From: Epiperipatus broadwayi
Lineage: Eukaryota; Onychophora; Udeonychophora; Euonychophora; Peripatidae
Assembly (NCBI GenBank): GCA_028023455.1
Contig: JAQFVV010012405.1
Location: 7,915,291 to 7,979,290 of the forward strand
DNA length: 64,000 nucleotides
Direction: 5' to 3'
The translations under genes and the position numbers were made by a program. Shown one piece after another: positions 12,883 through 21,965 of the stretch; positions within the stretch are counted from its first letter, which is position 1; each line of letters begins with the position of its first letter. The notes under the pieces are model-generated. The model did not search any database and was not told the origin of the DNA. It saw only the letters and a list, made by a program, of their open reading frames with translations.

Positions 12883-13875
12883 AAAAAAGAATTAATAGTT
12901 TTTCATATTTTAAACTCTATGAAGTGACTAGAAGAGGCCAAGATTTTCAATGCAATTGCAATAGGAGTACTTAGCTATTATGGACCTTGGTTGAAACTAT
13001 ACAACAAAATGATCCTAAAGATTATACAGATAGCAAAGAAATTCATATGGGAGAAGAAATCTAGCCTCCTCTCAATCTCTGTACTACAGCAACCAATAGA
13101 TAAAGGTGGGCTTAATTTTATCGACCCAAAAGCTTATGTTAATTTTATTACTGCCAAGGCTTATTTGAACGTAATGAAGGATCAGTCCTTTAGCCCCCTT
13201 ACTGGTGATATAAGAATTTACAATGAAATGGGAGCTGAGAGAAGATCACATCTTGCTGACATGTTTATAACATACAAAGATTTATAAGATGATCTAAATG
13301 TCCAAAGTCTAGATGGAATAAAATATAAAAATTTAACAAAAAGAGATTATCACAATAAAAATTCTTGGTTGGGGTGTTCAATGAAAAGTATTCTTAAAAA
13401 ATTCCACTCGATATATATATATATATATATGCCTCAATCAGCCATGAAATTTATTTTTAAGCTGATAAATGGAATTTTGCCCACTATCTCCTACCTTAAT
13501 AAAAGGCTGGGAATGGGTTTGGATTAAATGTGTATTTTTTTGGAAGAAGAGCAGTGTAACATTTACGCACCTGCTAGAGGAATGCCATGCATTCCGGGAG
13601 CTTAGATCAAAAGTATTTCATAGGCCAAGAATTAATCTAAAAGACCTGTTAAAAAATATGTGATTACTTTCAACCTGCATAATGCAAATGTTATAATCCA
13701 TTCATTGAAAACAATATGGGTAATTATATGCTCTTTGGTTTTTGACAATAAAAAATTCAATTGGCTGAGAAAGCTAGATAGTGATTGGAATGTATGTTTA
13801 AAATATTGGCCTAGGAATACTATTGAATCGGTATGTGAGGGGTGGACTGCTCTGTCCACATGTAAAATATGGTAG
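12883..13875 (+). pseudogene. LINE ORF2 part 3: C-terminal region with zf-RVT-like motif
   Basis: Fragments in several frames: KFIWEKKSSLLSISVLQQP...GGLNFIDPKAYVNFITAKAY (13000-13200, the post-RT tryptophan/glycine region), FKLINGILPTISYLNKRLG (about 13450) and THLLEECHAFRELRSKVF (about 13570), the last resembling the H..EC half of the zf-RVT motif. An (AT)n run at 13413-13430 lies inside. Similar architecture is seen in the second LINE at 15.7-16.5 kb. Confidence 0.7.
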
Positions 13876-14281
13876 GAAAACTCATTTCCAGTCTAAGAAT
13901 GTATTAGTAAGAAAAAAAATGTATCAGGTAATGAGAAAAATGCCTTGGGTATTATGACAGTTTTGAAGAAATGTTGTTAGACAAACTTAATATAACTTTT
14001 GTAATTATGTAAATATCATTTGTGTTTAATAAAGAATATTACTTTAAATGAAATATATATATAAATACCAAGTTGTTGTTTGTTTGTTTGTTTTTAATTT
14101 TTGTTTAGAAAGAGAAAAAATAAGATATAATTAATACAATTGATAGAAAGAAAATATATTTGTATGAAAAGATACAGGTATAAAAATAAAACAAAGGAGT
14201 GTAAATTTGCACTATGGTTAACAAAGAAAAACTTAAAGCCTCTATTTGAACTAGTCGTGTGGGTTCACAATTAAATAAATA

Positions 14282-14400
14282 GTCAAATGACATTATAGCG
14301 CGGGAGTTGATAAGAAATTCAAGCGCGGAAGCGCCAGTAATGGAATCTATTCAAGGACCTTATACTCCAGAGTCAAACATGCCCTAAAACACACAGGGTA
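14282..14400 (-). mobile_element. tRNA-derived SINE
   Basis: Read on the minus strand it has a degenerate tRNA-like head with a B-box-like AGGTCCTTGAATAGATTCC and a tail related to CTTGAA-TTTCTTATCAACTCCCG. The same tail appears at 14.9, 31.7, 31.8, 33.4 and 42.7 kb, which defines a SINE family. Confidence 0.6.
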
Positions 14401-14453
14401 ATTTAGAATTAAAAACAATAAACAAATCTAAACCTTTTAAAAGATAATATAGC

Positions 14454-14604
14454 AGACAAAAAGTTAATAAAGTTTTTTTTTAAAAAAAAAAAATGTCATA
14501 GCATCGGCCGAGACGCGAACCCGCAACCCAGGCAATTGCCTGCAAGCACAAGGCAGTCGCGCTGACCTCTCGACCACCAATGCAAGACAAAAGTTAATAA
14601 AGTT
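14454..14604 (-). mobile_element. Minimal tRNA-like retroposon with 20-bp target duplication, copy 1
   Basis: An 83-base tRNA-like body (14501-14583, minus) starts GCATTGG and ends CCGATGC, which pair as a 7-bp acceptor stem with one G-T. It has an A box like TGGTCGAGAGGTCAGC, a B box GGGTTCGCGTC and a class II-sized variable region. It is followed by TATGACAT and a T/A-rich tail. Flanking direct repeats agacaaaaagttaataaagt (14454-14474) and agacaaaagttaataaagtt (14585-14604) are a target-site duplication. This is retroposition of a tRNA-like RNA, not a resident tRNA gene. Confidence 0.8.
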
Positions 14605-14774
14605 CAATAAAAGAATCTAAAATAAAAGTGGATTTTTTTTGTTTAATTAATGATAGTTCACAAATATAACGTTACTCATTATTAATTGCTAGGGACATTT
14701 TTCAATTGAAATGGTTTGTTCTTTTTGTTATCTGTTAACGATAGCGATTTGAAGTGTTATGTAATAATAATATA

Positions 14775-14892
14775 AACAAAGGCATAAGGCTTAATTAGTC
14801 GAGATTCATGGGAAGATCCAGTGTCAGACCTGCGAATGATCCTGAAACCTACCGATTCCCAACTGGGCGCTCTACCAACTGCGCCAAACCGG
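14775..14892 (-). mobile_element. tRNA-derived SINE, first of a tandem pair
   Basis: The minus strand starts GCCGGTTTGGCGCAGTTGG (A box) and has GGTTTCAGGATC (B box), about the best pol III promoter match in the window. The tail (ATGAATCTCGACTAATTAA) is the common SINE tail. It abuts the next SINE with only a few bases between them. Confidence 0.75.
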
Positions 14893-15008
14893 CTTTATTA
14901 TTCGAGAGTTCATAAAACGTTCAAGCCCCGGAAGTAACAGATTTGGAATCGATCTAAGAACCTTAAGATCCGAATTCTGCCATTCCACCACTGTACCAAA
15001 CCACGTAC
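14893..15008 (-). mobile_element. tRNA-derived SINE, second of a tandem pair
   Basis: The minus strand has GTTTGGTACAGTGGTGGAAT (A-box region), GGTTCTTAGATCGATTCC (B-box region), then the shared tail GGGGCTTGAACGTTTTATGA and ACTCTCGAATAA. Same orientation as its neighbour. Confidence 0.7.
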
Positions 15009-15544
15009 AGCTATATATTCAATTGTCGTGTATTAATTAAAGTACATGTATATTCATATATAATGTTGTTGTTTTTTTAATAAATAAAACCTCAATTAAC
15101 TTGTCATGCCCATTCTAATTACGTTTTTTTTTTTTTTTTTTACAATTTTTTCAAACTTCACTTTTAATAAAAATTACTAATACAAATTAATTTTTACTTT
15201 TATTTTTAACAATAAATAACCTCTATCTTTTTTATGTGCTTATTTTTTAATGTTACTTAAAACAACTGTACTTTAAAAGAAAAAAGAAATTAATTATATA
15301 CTAAAGACTTTTAAAGTGTTCAATACTTTTTTAATTCTTTCTGCATTATTTATATTAAATAAAATTTTACTCCTTTATTTCATTTATTTCAATGCTATAG
15401 TTTTCTGTGTCTAGCAATCATACAAATACAGGGAATAAACTTATATATTTTTTATTTATTATTATTTTTCAAAAATTAAAAAAAAAATTTTTTATGTGCA
15501 TACATATATACACTACATATATATCTAAGGTTAAATATAATCGT
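15009..15544. other. AT-rich spacer
   Basis: Poly-T and AT runs only, including an 18-base T run near 15124. No feature recognised. Confidence 0.5.
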
Positions 15545-16610
15545 TTTATTCTAAAATAACTTTATTAAAACAAATAATATATGTTTACAAATGATATAAT
15601 TGGGCAAGAATACATATTACATTTAAACCATACGCATAATAAATAATTACCTGATAACATAATGGTAAAAAGGACCAAACTTAATGAATTAATACATGAT
15701 AGTTTGGTCATCAAGGACCTTATCTAGGAAGCTGAAAAAGTTTCCAAGTTTCCTCATATAAAAATTTTGTAGATAAGATTCTGTCTCTGTCTTTAAGTTT
15801 TTTAAGAGTTTGTAGAAAATAAGAATCAACATCTGGAAGAGGCCGAGTCAATTGTTTCTTACATCTGGCCAACCATACAGAGAATGTCAAGAAAATCCAC
15901 AGTCTGATGGTTGGGATGTCTCCAGAATGCAGGCAGTCTTTAATTGAAATAATCTTGTAGAAGTCCACTTTAGAGTTCTGATAGATAAACATTTTAATAT
16001 TCCCAAGTCTGGTGCAGGAGTAGATGATGTGGTCAAATGTTTCAGCTTGTCTGCAGCAGTTAGAGCATAATGGATCTCCAATCTCACTGATTTGTCTCCT
16101 ACAGCTCAGGAACCAGTTTGTTGACATAGCATGAAGATTGACTTTAACTAGATAGTCCAAAAACTTTGGCTCCAATGCCAAAATTTAAAAAGAACTACAA
16201 GTTCGTGATTGGATAAGCCAAGTTTCAGTCTAATAATGGTGACCTGAGAGTTGATTAGTTGATATGCTTGCCAAAGTGTAACTTTAGCTTGAAAGGTATT
16301 TTCTGAGATATTGTTAAATTTGTGAATATCATGAAGCAAGATGTCAAGCCAGCAACTACCAGCAGTTGGAGGCCAATCTGTAGGTTGAACAATGTCAGCA
16401 ATCTGCATATTACCATATTTCTGAATTATATTGTAAATAAGCGTATGGGATTTCGGGAAATATATTGCTGGAATGGAGTGAAATGACATGCCATTCGACT
16501 TGCGGTGCTGTTGCATGTTGGCAATGCTGATGGAAACCAAATGGCCTTTCAAGAATAGCTTCGCACATAATGAATTGTTTTTAAATAGTAATTGGTGCTA
16601 CAGTAAATAA
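15545..16610 (-). mobile_element. 5'-truncated LINE, C-terminal zf-RVT region and 3' UTR
   Basis: On the minus strand, two overlapping frames (16552-16148 and 16181-15720) carry a LINE ORF2 C-terminus. The motif CSNCCRQAETFDHIIYSC (about residues 38-55 of the second frame) is a CCHC zf-RVT motif, followed by a Trp-rich hydrophobic segment (LWIFLTFSVWLARCKKQ) typical of these tails. One frameshift lies near 16165. The 3' UTR ends with AATAAAG on the minus strand near 15560. It is related in architecture to the LINE at 8.9-14 kb but not the same family. RT and endonuclease are absent, as expected for a truncated insertion. Confidence 0.75.
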
Positions 16611-16677
16611 TATACAACTTTTCATCTCAGTACTATAATCACACATTATCAATTTATTTATTATTTTAAAACATGCC

Positions 16678-16809
16678 AATTTAAAATACTTTTTTTCCCC
16701 ATGTGTCATAGCATCAGTCGGAAAATGAACCCGCTAACCTGGGATAACTGCTTGTAAAGCAGCTGTCGCTGACCTCTCGACCACCAATGCTTGAAATTTA
16801 AAATACTTT
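16678..16809 (-). mobile_element. Minimal tRNA-like retroposon with 15-bp target duplication, copy 2
   Basis: Same family as the copy at 14.5 kb. The body at 16711-16790 (minus) begins GCATTGGTGGTCGAGAGGTC, ends near GATGC, and is followed by TATGACAC and GGGGAAAAAAA. Direct repeats aatttaaaatacttt at 16678-16692 and 16795-16809 flank it exactly. The two copies share the TATGACA tail, so the tail belongs to the mobile unit and is not chance flank. Confidence 0.8.
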
Positions 16810-17495
16810 AAACTTTTATAATATCAATATGCAAAAAAAATATTTTTTTTTCAAATTAAAATAATGTTGATATGTGGATTTGAATCTAAGGCCATCAATC
16901 TCTTGGAGATATCCTTTGATGTTAAAGGAAATTGGCTTTTGAAATGAATGATGGGAAGACTATTTTGTTTGTATATATATGGTGTATGTTTAGTTGAATT
17001 TCATTTAAAAAGGTTTATTTGTTAATAGATGAAATCATGGTTGTGAAAGAAGTTTAGTAAAATTTTGTTTTTTGACTAGTATTGTAGTGTTATATGAATT
17101 TCTGTTTATATATTGAAGTGTATATTATTTTATAATAAAAATAAAATATTTTCACTTATTTAAGTTTTTGAAAAATTATAGGTATGTAAAAATGGTATAT
17201 GAATTGCAAATATTTAAATGATAGTAATTTTATATATGTATGTAAGATATTTAGCAAAATTTTAAAAAATGGCATCTTGAAAAGATTCTAATTAGAATGA
17301 AAATCGATGTGATGGTGTTAAATTAATTTATAGATAATCGATTATCTAAGAGAATAATGTGTAAGTGTATATACATACATCAAAATAATTTTATTGTATG
17401 AATTTTTATATTGGACTATTTCCATAATCTAATATGAGTATTGAATGTCTTTAGAAAAAATTAACTTTATTTAAATATTCCAAACACAATCAACT
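16810..17495. other. AT-rich intergenic DNA
   Basis: No gene. A weak B-box-like word on the minus strand near 16872 (AGATTCAAATCC) may be another dead tRNA-like element. Confidence 0.45.
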
Positions 17496-17499
17496 GTTG

Positions 17500-17690
17500 G
17501 TAATAGCTTATCAAACAGGTTAGTATATGCACAACATTTTGAGAGATATTATTCTTCCCTCTTCTTCAGGTGTTGCTAGTTTGACCAGTAACAGTACTGG
17601 TATGGGATTTGAACCTGGACTCTTAGATTATTGAGTATTGCATTTTAAGGTAACACTCTAACCAATTGAGCCATCCTGCCAAAGGCAACA
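17500..17690 (-). mobile_element. tRNA-derived SINE of a second type
   Basis: The minus strand from about 17686 reads GGATGGCTCAATTGGTTAGA (clear A box) and, after an enlarged middle, AGGTTCAAATCCC (clear B box), then a body containing CTGAAGAAGAGGG and ending near 17500. The head matches a tRNA better than most SINEs here. The tail differs from the common SINE family. No target duplication seen. Confidence 0.7.
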
Positions 17691-18202
17691 GTCAATAAAA
17701 ATTTCACGAGTTTCCTTCTGATTTCCCCACTTCTTCCTAAAAGCAAAGTTGATTAGTGGTTTCCATACATCATGTATAATCACACTAGGTTGGCTTATGG
17801 AATTGTTTGCCATTGTTATGTGAGCGCTTTTTTACATTTTCTTCTTTGTATCTTTTCTTTTCTGTCCAATATTTTTGTATTTTCCTAATTGAACACATGT
17901 TCATTGGCACATACATTGTCTGCTACTTTATACACATCTGTTTTCTCTCTTCTAATCATCAGTTTGTGTTCTTGCAAGTGTTTTTCAATTGTATGACTGG
18001 TTTCATCAATATCTGTTCTTCCACATTCACATGGTATTTTATAGATGGTTTTTTTCTTTTCAGCATTTCAAGTTTAGACTTTGTGGATGTTAGAAATTCT
18101 CAATAGTGTGGTATGGCTCTGGAATGTTCTGATGTTATACTGATTGCAGATTTCCTTTAATTTGTCTACTATTTTTGAAATGTATGGGTACATTATAGTA
18201 CC

Positions 18203-18860
18203 AATAATTGATTTTCTCAAAATATGAAAATAAAGATTGATTATGATGAGTTAGAAGAAGTTAACAGTTACAAATACCTTGGTCAGATTATTAATACAGA
18301 TGGAAATATAATGGATGAAATTAATCATAGAATTAAACTTGGTTGGAATGCTTTTGGTAGAAATAACTTGATACTAAAAGGAAATATGCCTATGTGTTTG
18401 AAAAGGAAGGTTTTTAATAAATGTGTTTTGCCAGTTCTTACTTATGGATCTGAGACTTGGACACATAATAGAAGAGCAATACAGAGACTTCAGACCATTC
18501 AAAGAATTACGGAGAGATGCATGTTGGGAGTAACAAGAAGGGATCACAAATGCAATGTATGAGTAAGAGAAAAAACAGGTGTTACTGATCTCATTGAAAA
18601 AATTAAAAGACTGAAGTGGAGTTGTGCTGGATATATTGTTAGAAGAGATGATAATAGATGGACAATTGAAATTTTAAACTGGATTCCAAGAGATTGTAAA
18701 AGATCCAGAAAGTGACCACATGTGAGATGGATGGATGAAATAAGAAAGTGTGCAGGGGTGATGTGGAGAAGAGAATCTAAAGATAGGAAAAGATGGATTG
18801 AACTTGGAGAGACCTTCATCCTGCAGTGGATTGATAATGGTTGATGATGATGATGAAGAA
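18203..18860 (+). mobile_element. RTE-type LINE, C-terminal RT region and 3' end
   Basis: Codes VNSYKYLGQIINTDGNI, NKCVLPVLTYGSETWT and RCMLGVTRRDHKCNV (18224-18562), the conserved C-terminal region of RTE-like RTs, then a second segment in frame after TGA at 18560 carrying the GDKW-like DNRWTIEILNWIPRDCK part with one stop. It ends in tgataatggttgatgatgat, the family 3' microsatellite. It is 5' truncated at about 18203, just at a TGA (18209-18211) that the 49.9-kb copy shares. Confidence 0.9.
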
Positions 18861-18929
18861 TTGTTTTTATGGTTCTTTTTGTTGTCTAAAGACATTCAAT
18901 ATTCATATTAGATGATGGAAATAATTGAC

Positions 18930-19770
18930 ACTTATTGTATATTTGCATAACACAATGCAATTGTATTTGCAAAAAAGTAAAGTTTATGTAAATGAAAAAG
19001 ATATACCTGTTAATTGGAAGAATTCAATAGTGAAGATGAGAAAGAATATCAGTATTGGAAATTGCAGACCTATAAATCTTATTTTAGTTTTATATAAGAT
19101 TTTTAATATGATCATTACAACTCATTTACAAATGTTTTGATCACACTACTAATTAATATAGATAAAAACATAATGGATAAAATTAATCCTAAAATTAAAC
19201 TTCAATGGGGTGCTGTTGGTAGAAATAATTTAGTATTAAAAGAAAAAATGTCTGCATGTTTGAAAATAAAAGATTTTACTATATTAGTTTTAATATTCGT
19301 TAAGGCTGTAGCCTCAAGCACATGTGTATAAAATGCGATCGTAGGGACCTCTACAGGTCTTAAATCACAAGCTTACTATTTGGAAGAAATAAGAGCAATA
19401 CAGGGATATCAGATCACTTAAACAAACCCATGAAAGATATGTGTAATAACAAGAGATCAAAAATGAAATACATGGGTGATCAAAAAAATAGTGTATCACT
19501 GATGTTCAAAGAATTAAAAGATGAAAATAAGCTATTTGGGCATTTTTCTAGAAGGTATAATAACAAATGAATAGTTGAAGTTTTAAATTAGATCCCAAAA
19601 GATTATAAAAGACCTGGAAAGAGATCACATTTAAGATAAATGGATATAAAAAATAAATTTTCTAGTGTGATATGGAGAAGAGAAACTATGGATTAAAAAA
19701 AATTGAATTAAGCTTAGAGAGACTTCCAGCCTGCAGTGAACTGATAATTGTTATAAATAATGATGATAAT
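18930..19770 (+). mobile_element. Old RTE copy with internal deletion and an insertion
   Basis: The first part (18925-19140) encodes the start of an RT: EKDIPVNWKNSIVKM, NCRPINLILVLYKIF, as in RTE domain 0/1. It runs directly into the C-terminal region (KNIMDKINPKIKLQWGAVGR), so the RT core is deleted. At 19296-19375 an ~80-bp repeat is inserted. The copy continues as degenerate RTE 3' sequence to about 19770. Confidence 0.7.
19296..19375 (+). repeat. ~80-bp interspersed repeat, copy 1 (inside RTE)
   Basis: Matches 41172-41254. Shared blocks are aaggctgtag, cctcaag, gacctctacaggtctta and cacaagctta. The word gacctctacaggtc forms a stem with a CTAC loop in both copies. It is a discrete insertion replacing about 25 bp of RTE sequence. 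No tRNA boxes or known SINE head. Confidence 0.65.
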
Positions 19771-19771
19771 G

Positions 19772-19960
19772 GACGTCAAATGATCGATTCTATATCTTTA
19801 AAATTCCTTACATCCGCTTTACAGAAAACTAAGACAATAAAAACAAATGGAGATTATTTAACTTAAATTAATATTGCAGATAATGCAGTTTTTTCAAGTA
19901 ATGTTTGAAAGTTTCAGAAAATGTTACATGTTATAAGAAAATGGTACTCTGTAGTAATAT
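19772..19960 (+). mobile_element. RTE RT-core fragment
   Basis: Encodes DSISLKFLTSALQ (compare DSISPKLFTAVLQ in the 50-kb copy), TNGDYLT and, after a stop, INIADNAVFSSNV (compare the FADDVVVFANN block). The second Asp of the catalytic pair is Asn here. It lies after, not before, the C-terminal fragment, so the locus is rearranged or holds two insertions. Confidence 0.65.
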
Positions 19961-20279
19961 ATGTCAACAATGAAAGAGTAATATATATATAGATAGCCCA
20001 CACAGGGATGATTTAATGCATTTTTTTATAAAAAATTATACAGTATTTTTATATTTACTCCAAATTTCTTTATCATTTTCATAATTTATCATTTCATTAA
20101 AATATTATTTTAAAATTAGACAGCATTATTTATTTTCAGTATTAATTCAAATCTTAACCTGATTGCATAATGTACAATTGGTTTGTACTTTTGATTTTTT
20201 TTTTTGTCATCTAATTTACTGACATGAGTTAAAATTGTGTAGATCTTGAATAACTTGATAGTTAATTAATACTTAAGGA

Positions 20280-20618
20280 TCACATGATCACTATCTCTTA
20301 TACTAGCACATAATTGTTTATAAACAAAGCAAAACTCTCCATACAGTAGTGTCATGCCACCCTGTGCCAACCAGAATAATCAATGAATGCCAGAAGGCTT
20401 GTGCATAAAATTCCTATCTAATGCCTACTCATCCAATATCCCCAGACTAGTTTCTGACTTGTGGCTCCTCACTGACGATAGCCACAAGCCAGAAACTAGT
20501 CTGGGGATATTGGATGAGTAGGCATTAGATAGGGATTTTATGCACAAGCCTTCTGGCATTTCATTGATTACTTTGGTTGGCACAGGGTGGCACTACTGTA
20601 TGGAGAGTTTTGCTTTGT
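20280..20618. mobile_element. Foldback element with hammerhead tip, copy M1, 14-bp target duplication
   Basis: A ~300-bp near-perfect palindrome (arms 20322-20470 and 20474-20620), plus about 40 extra bases on the left. Direct repeats ttaatacttaagga at 20266-20279 and 20619-20632 bracket it, which shows insertion as a unit. Five relatives in the window differ by 10-20% by eye. The centre holds a hammerhead-like core (separate entry). No coding. Confidence 0.85.
20466..20507 (+). ncRNA. Hammerhead ribozyme-like core in foldback M1
   Basis: Order is TCCTCA (20466-20471), CTGACGA (20472-20478, fits CUGANGA), a 13-base stem II segment, GAAA (20492-20495), ACTAGT as a self-complementary stem III, C at 20501 as the expected cleavage base (GTC), then TGGGGA (20502-20507) pairing with TCCTCA. 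A palindromic, loopless stem III is the layout known for type I hammerheads of Penelope-like elements, thought to act as dimers. Stem II is poor in this copy, but related copies have GGC/GCC or GGT/ACC there. Confidence 0.5.
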
Positions 20619-20779
20619 TTAATACTTAAGGACTGACAAAGGGAGAAAAATCAATTTTCTAAATTCAAGATGTAATGCCAAATGTAGAAGCAGTCTTACC
20701 CTCAGAACATATAAAACTGATTTGTGCTACCAAAGACTATTTTATGGTAAGTCCTGGAAAACAAATAAGAATCTATGTA

Positions 20780-20905
20780 CCATGTGATGCAGTACAGTAG
20801 TAGAGTGTCAAACTCTGGTCTATAAGATCCTTGTATCACTGCCAATTTGGTTACTTCTGTCAGTCAAACTTCTTATGAATGTCTGAGAAATAGTGCCATT
20901 CAATT
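20780..20905 (+). mobile_element. tRNA-derived SINE
   Basis: A-box region gatgcagtacagtagtagag, B-box region aagatccttgtatcactgcc, then the common tail cagtcaaacttcttatgaa. Degenerate but complete in layout. Confidence 0.6.
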
Positions 20906-21435
20906 ATTTATTTATAAAAATGATAATTATTATGAAAATATAACCAGTTCATTAGTATTAGTTTAGTGTGATCATAATTTGAGTGGTTAACTAAGTAAAT
21001 CGATGATGATGGATGGTTCTGACAATGATCTAATTGCTGATTTGCTGAATAAATTTAATTAATACGAAGACATCAACAGAGCTTGGAATCAGATTCTGTC
21101 AGATGCAAAATGGTGTATCAATATGTGACTCTGTGCAAAAAATATTTTTATTTGCATCTGCTGCTCATCATCATTAATGTGAAACTCAAATTAAGTTCAG
21201 AATCCGGCCTGTACAATATCTATATATTTTTTTTGTTTTATCAGCTTCGGTCAGATAGAAAATCGTGTATTAGTATGTGATTCTATGCAATAAATAGTTA
21301 TATTTACATCTGTTGATCATCATCATGAGCATAAAACTAAAACTGAATTCAGGGTCTGTTCTGTATAATATATAATATAGAGGATTTGATCATAGATTAT
21401 CAAGCTTCTAGATTCCAAGTATATAAAGATACTTG

Positions 21436-21437
<2 letters not shown>
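20906..21437. other. AT-rich DNA with a local duplication
   Basis: Two imperfect ~150-bp units (about 21090-21210 and 21245-21360) share gtgtattagtatgtgattct-like, aaaatattttatttgcatct-like and tcatcatcat words. This is a degenerate direct duplication without coding signal. Confidence 0.4.

Positions 21438-21439
<2 letters not shown>

Positions 21440-21490
<51 letters not shown>
21440..21490. repeat. (AT)n microsatellite
   Basis: About 25 uninterrupted AT units. Confidence 0.95.
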
Positions 21491-21492
<2 letters not shown>

Positions 21493-21525
21493 CATTTTTT
21501 GTTTTTATAAAAATTATTTCTTACT

Positions 21526-21572
21526 ATTGCCAATCTTTATTTTCATATTTTGAGAAAATCCATTAAACATTA
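21526..21572 (-). mobile_element. RTE fragment
   Basis: Matches the RTE segment at 49890-49930 (minus). Here the codon that is TGA in the 18.2- and 49.9-kb copies is GGA (21560-21562), which shows the ancestral sense codon. Confidence 0.65.
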
Positions 21573-21589
21573 TCCATTTAAATACATAG

Positions 21590-21965
21590 AAGAGGGAGGA
21601 ATCAGAATGACTTGAGGTCAATCATAGCATGGCAATAATATTGGCATCGGCATGGTATTTGGGCTTTCAATCATCAGATTTTCAATGGTATGGATGGCTG
21701 AGTAGTTGGAGGTTGGACTGGATTGAAGCCTGTACATTAAACTATGAAGATTTTCCTATCTTAATATAAAGTGAGTACTGATTATATATATATATGGGAG
21801 ATGATAACCTGGACCGACTGATGAGTGCTGGTTTAGCATGAAATATATATATTGGTGATTATTTATCTTTTCTACATGTATGTGGTTATGTGTATCAGTG
21901 GTATGGATAGTTGAAGGGTGCTTGAAAGACTAAGTTCAAATCCCTATATTTACATTTAGACTCCA
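21590..21965 (+). repeat. Hammerhead-bearing interspersed repeat, long copy
   Basis: One of the most complete copies, running from gaggaatcagaatgacttga to aagactaagttcaaatccct. Blocks shared with the 30.4-, 30.8-, 44.9-, 53- and 55-kb copies include atcagattttcaatggtatg, gaagcctgtacattaaa and ctggtttagcatgaaatata. No reading frame. The ribozyme segment is in the second half. Confidence 0.8.
21801..21868 (+). ncRNA. Type I hammerhead ribozyme motif, intact core
   Basis: CCGA (21814-21817), CTGATGA (21818-21824), stem II GTGCT/AGCAT with a 5-base loop, GAAA (21840-21843), a short AT stem III, then TA as the cleavage site and TTGG (21852-21855) closing stem I with one G-T wobble. Outer stem ATGAT pairs with ATTAT across an asymmetric internal loop. 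All core residues of the hammerhead are present. Cleavage would be 3' of A21851. Confidence 0.65.

Larger units (their letters stand above)
8903..14050 (+). mobile_element. Near full-length EN-RT LINE, many inactivating breaks
   Basis: A complete LINE layout can be followed: ORF1 with a CCHC-like knuckle, ORF2 with an APE-type endonuclease, an RT, a C-terminal Cys/His region, and a 3' UTR with AATAAA near 14027. The RT region with SFLGLPLYL and the long C-terminal tail with a zf-RVT-like part suggests the L1/Tx1 side of LINE diversity, but I could not place the clade. At least eight stops or frameshifts make it dead. No target duplication was identified. Confidence 0.8.

Noticed and set aside
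14501-14583. Functional tRNA gene
   Set aside because: Target-site duplications and an A/T tail show a retroposed copy, and the T stem is imperfect.
17807-18106. 99-codon Phe/Ile-rich frame
   Set aside because: T-rich composition artefact next to a SINE and an RTE; no motif.
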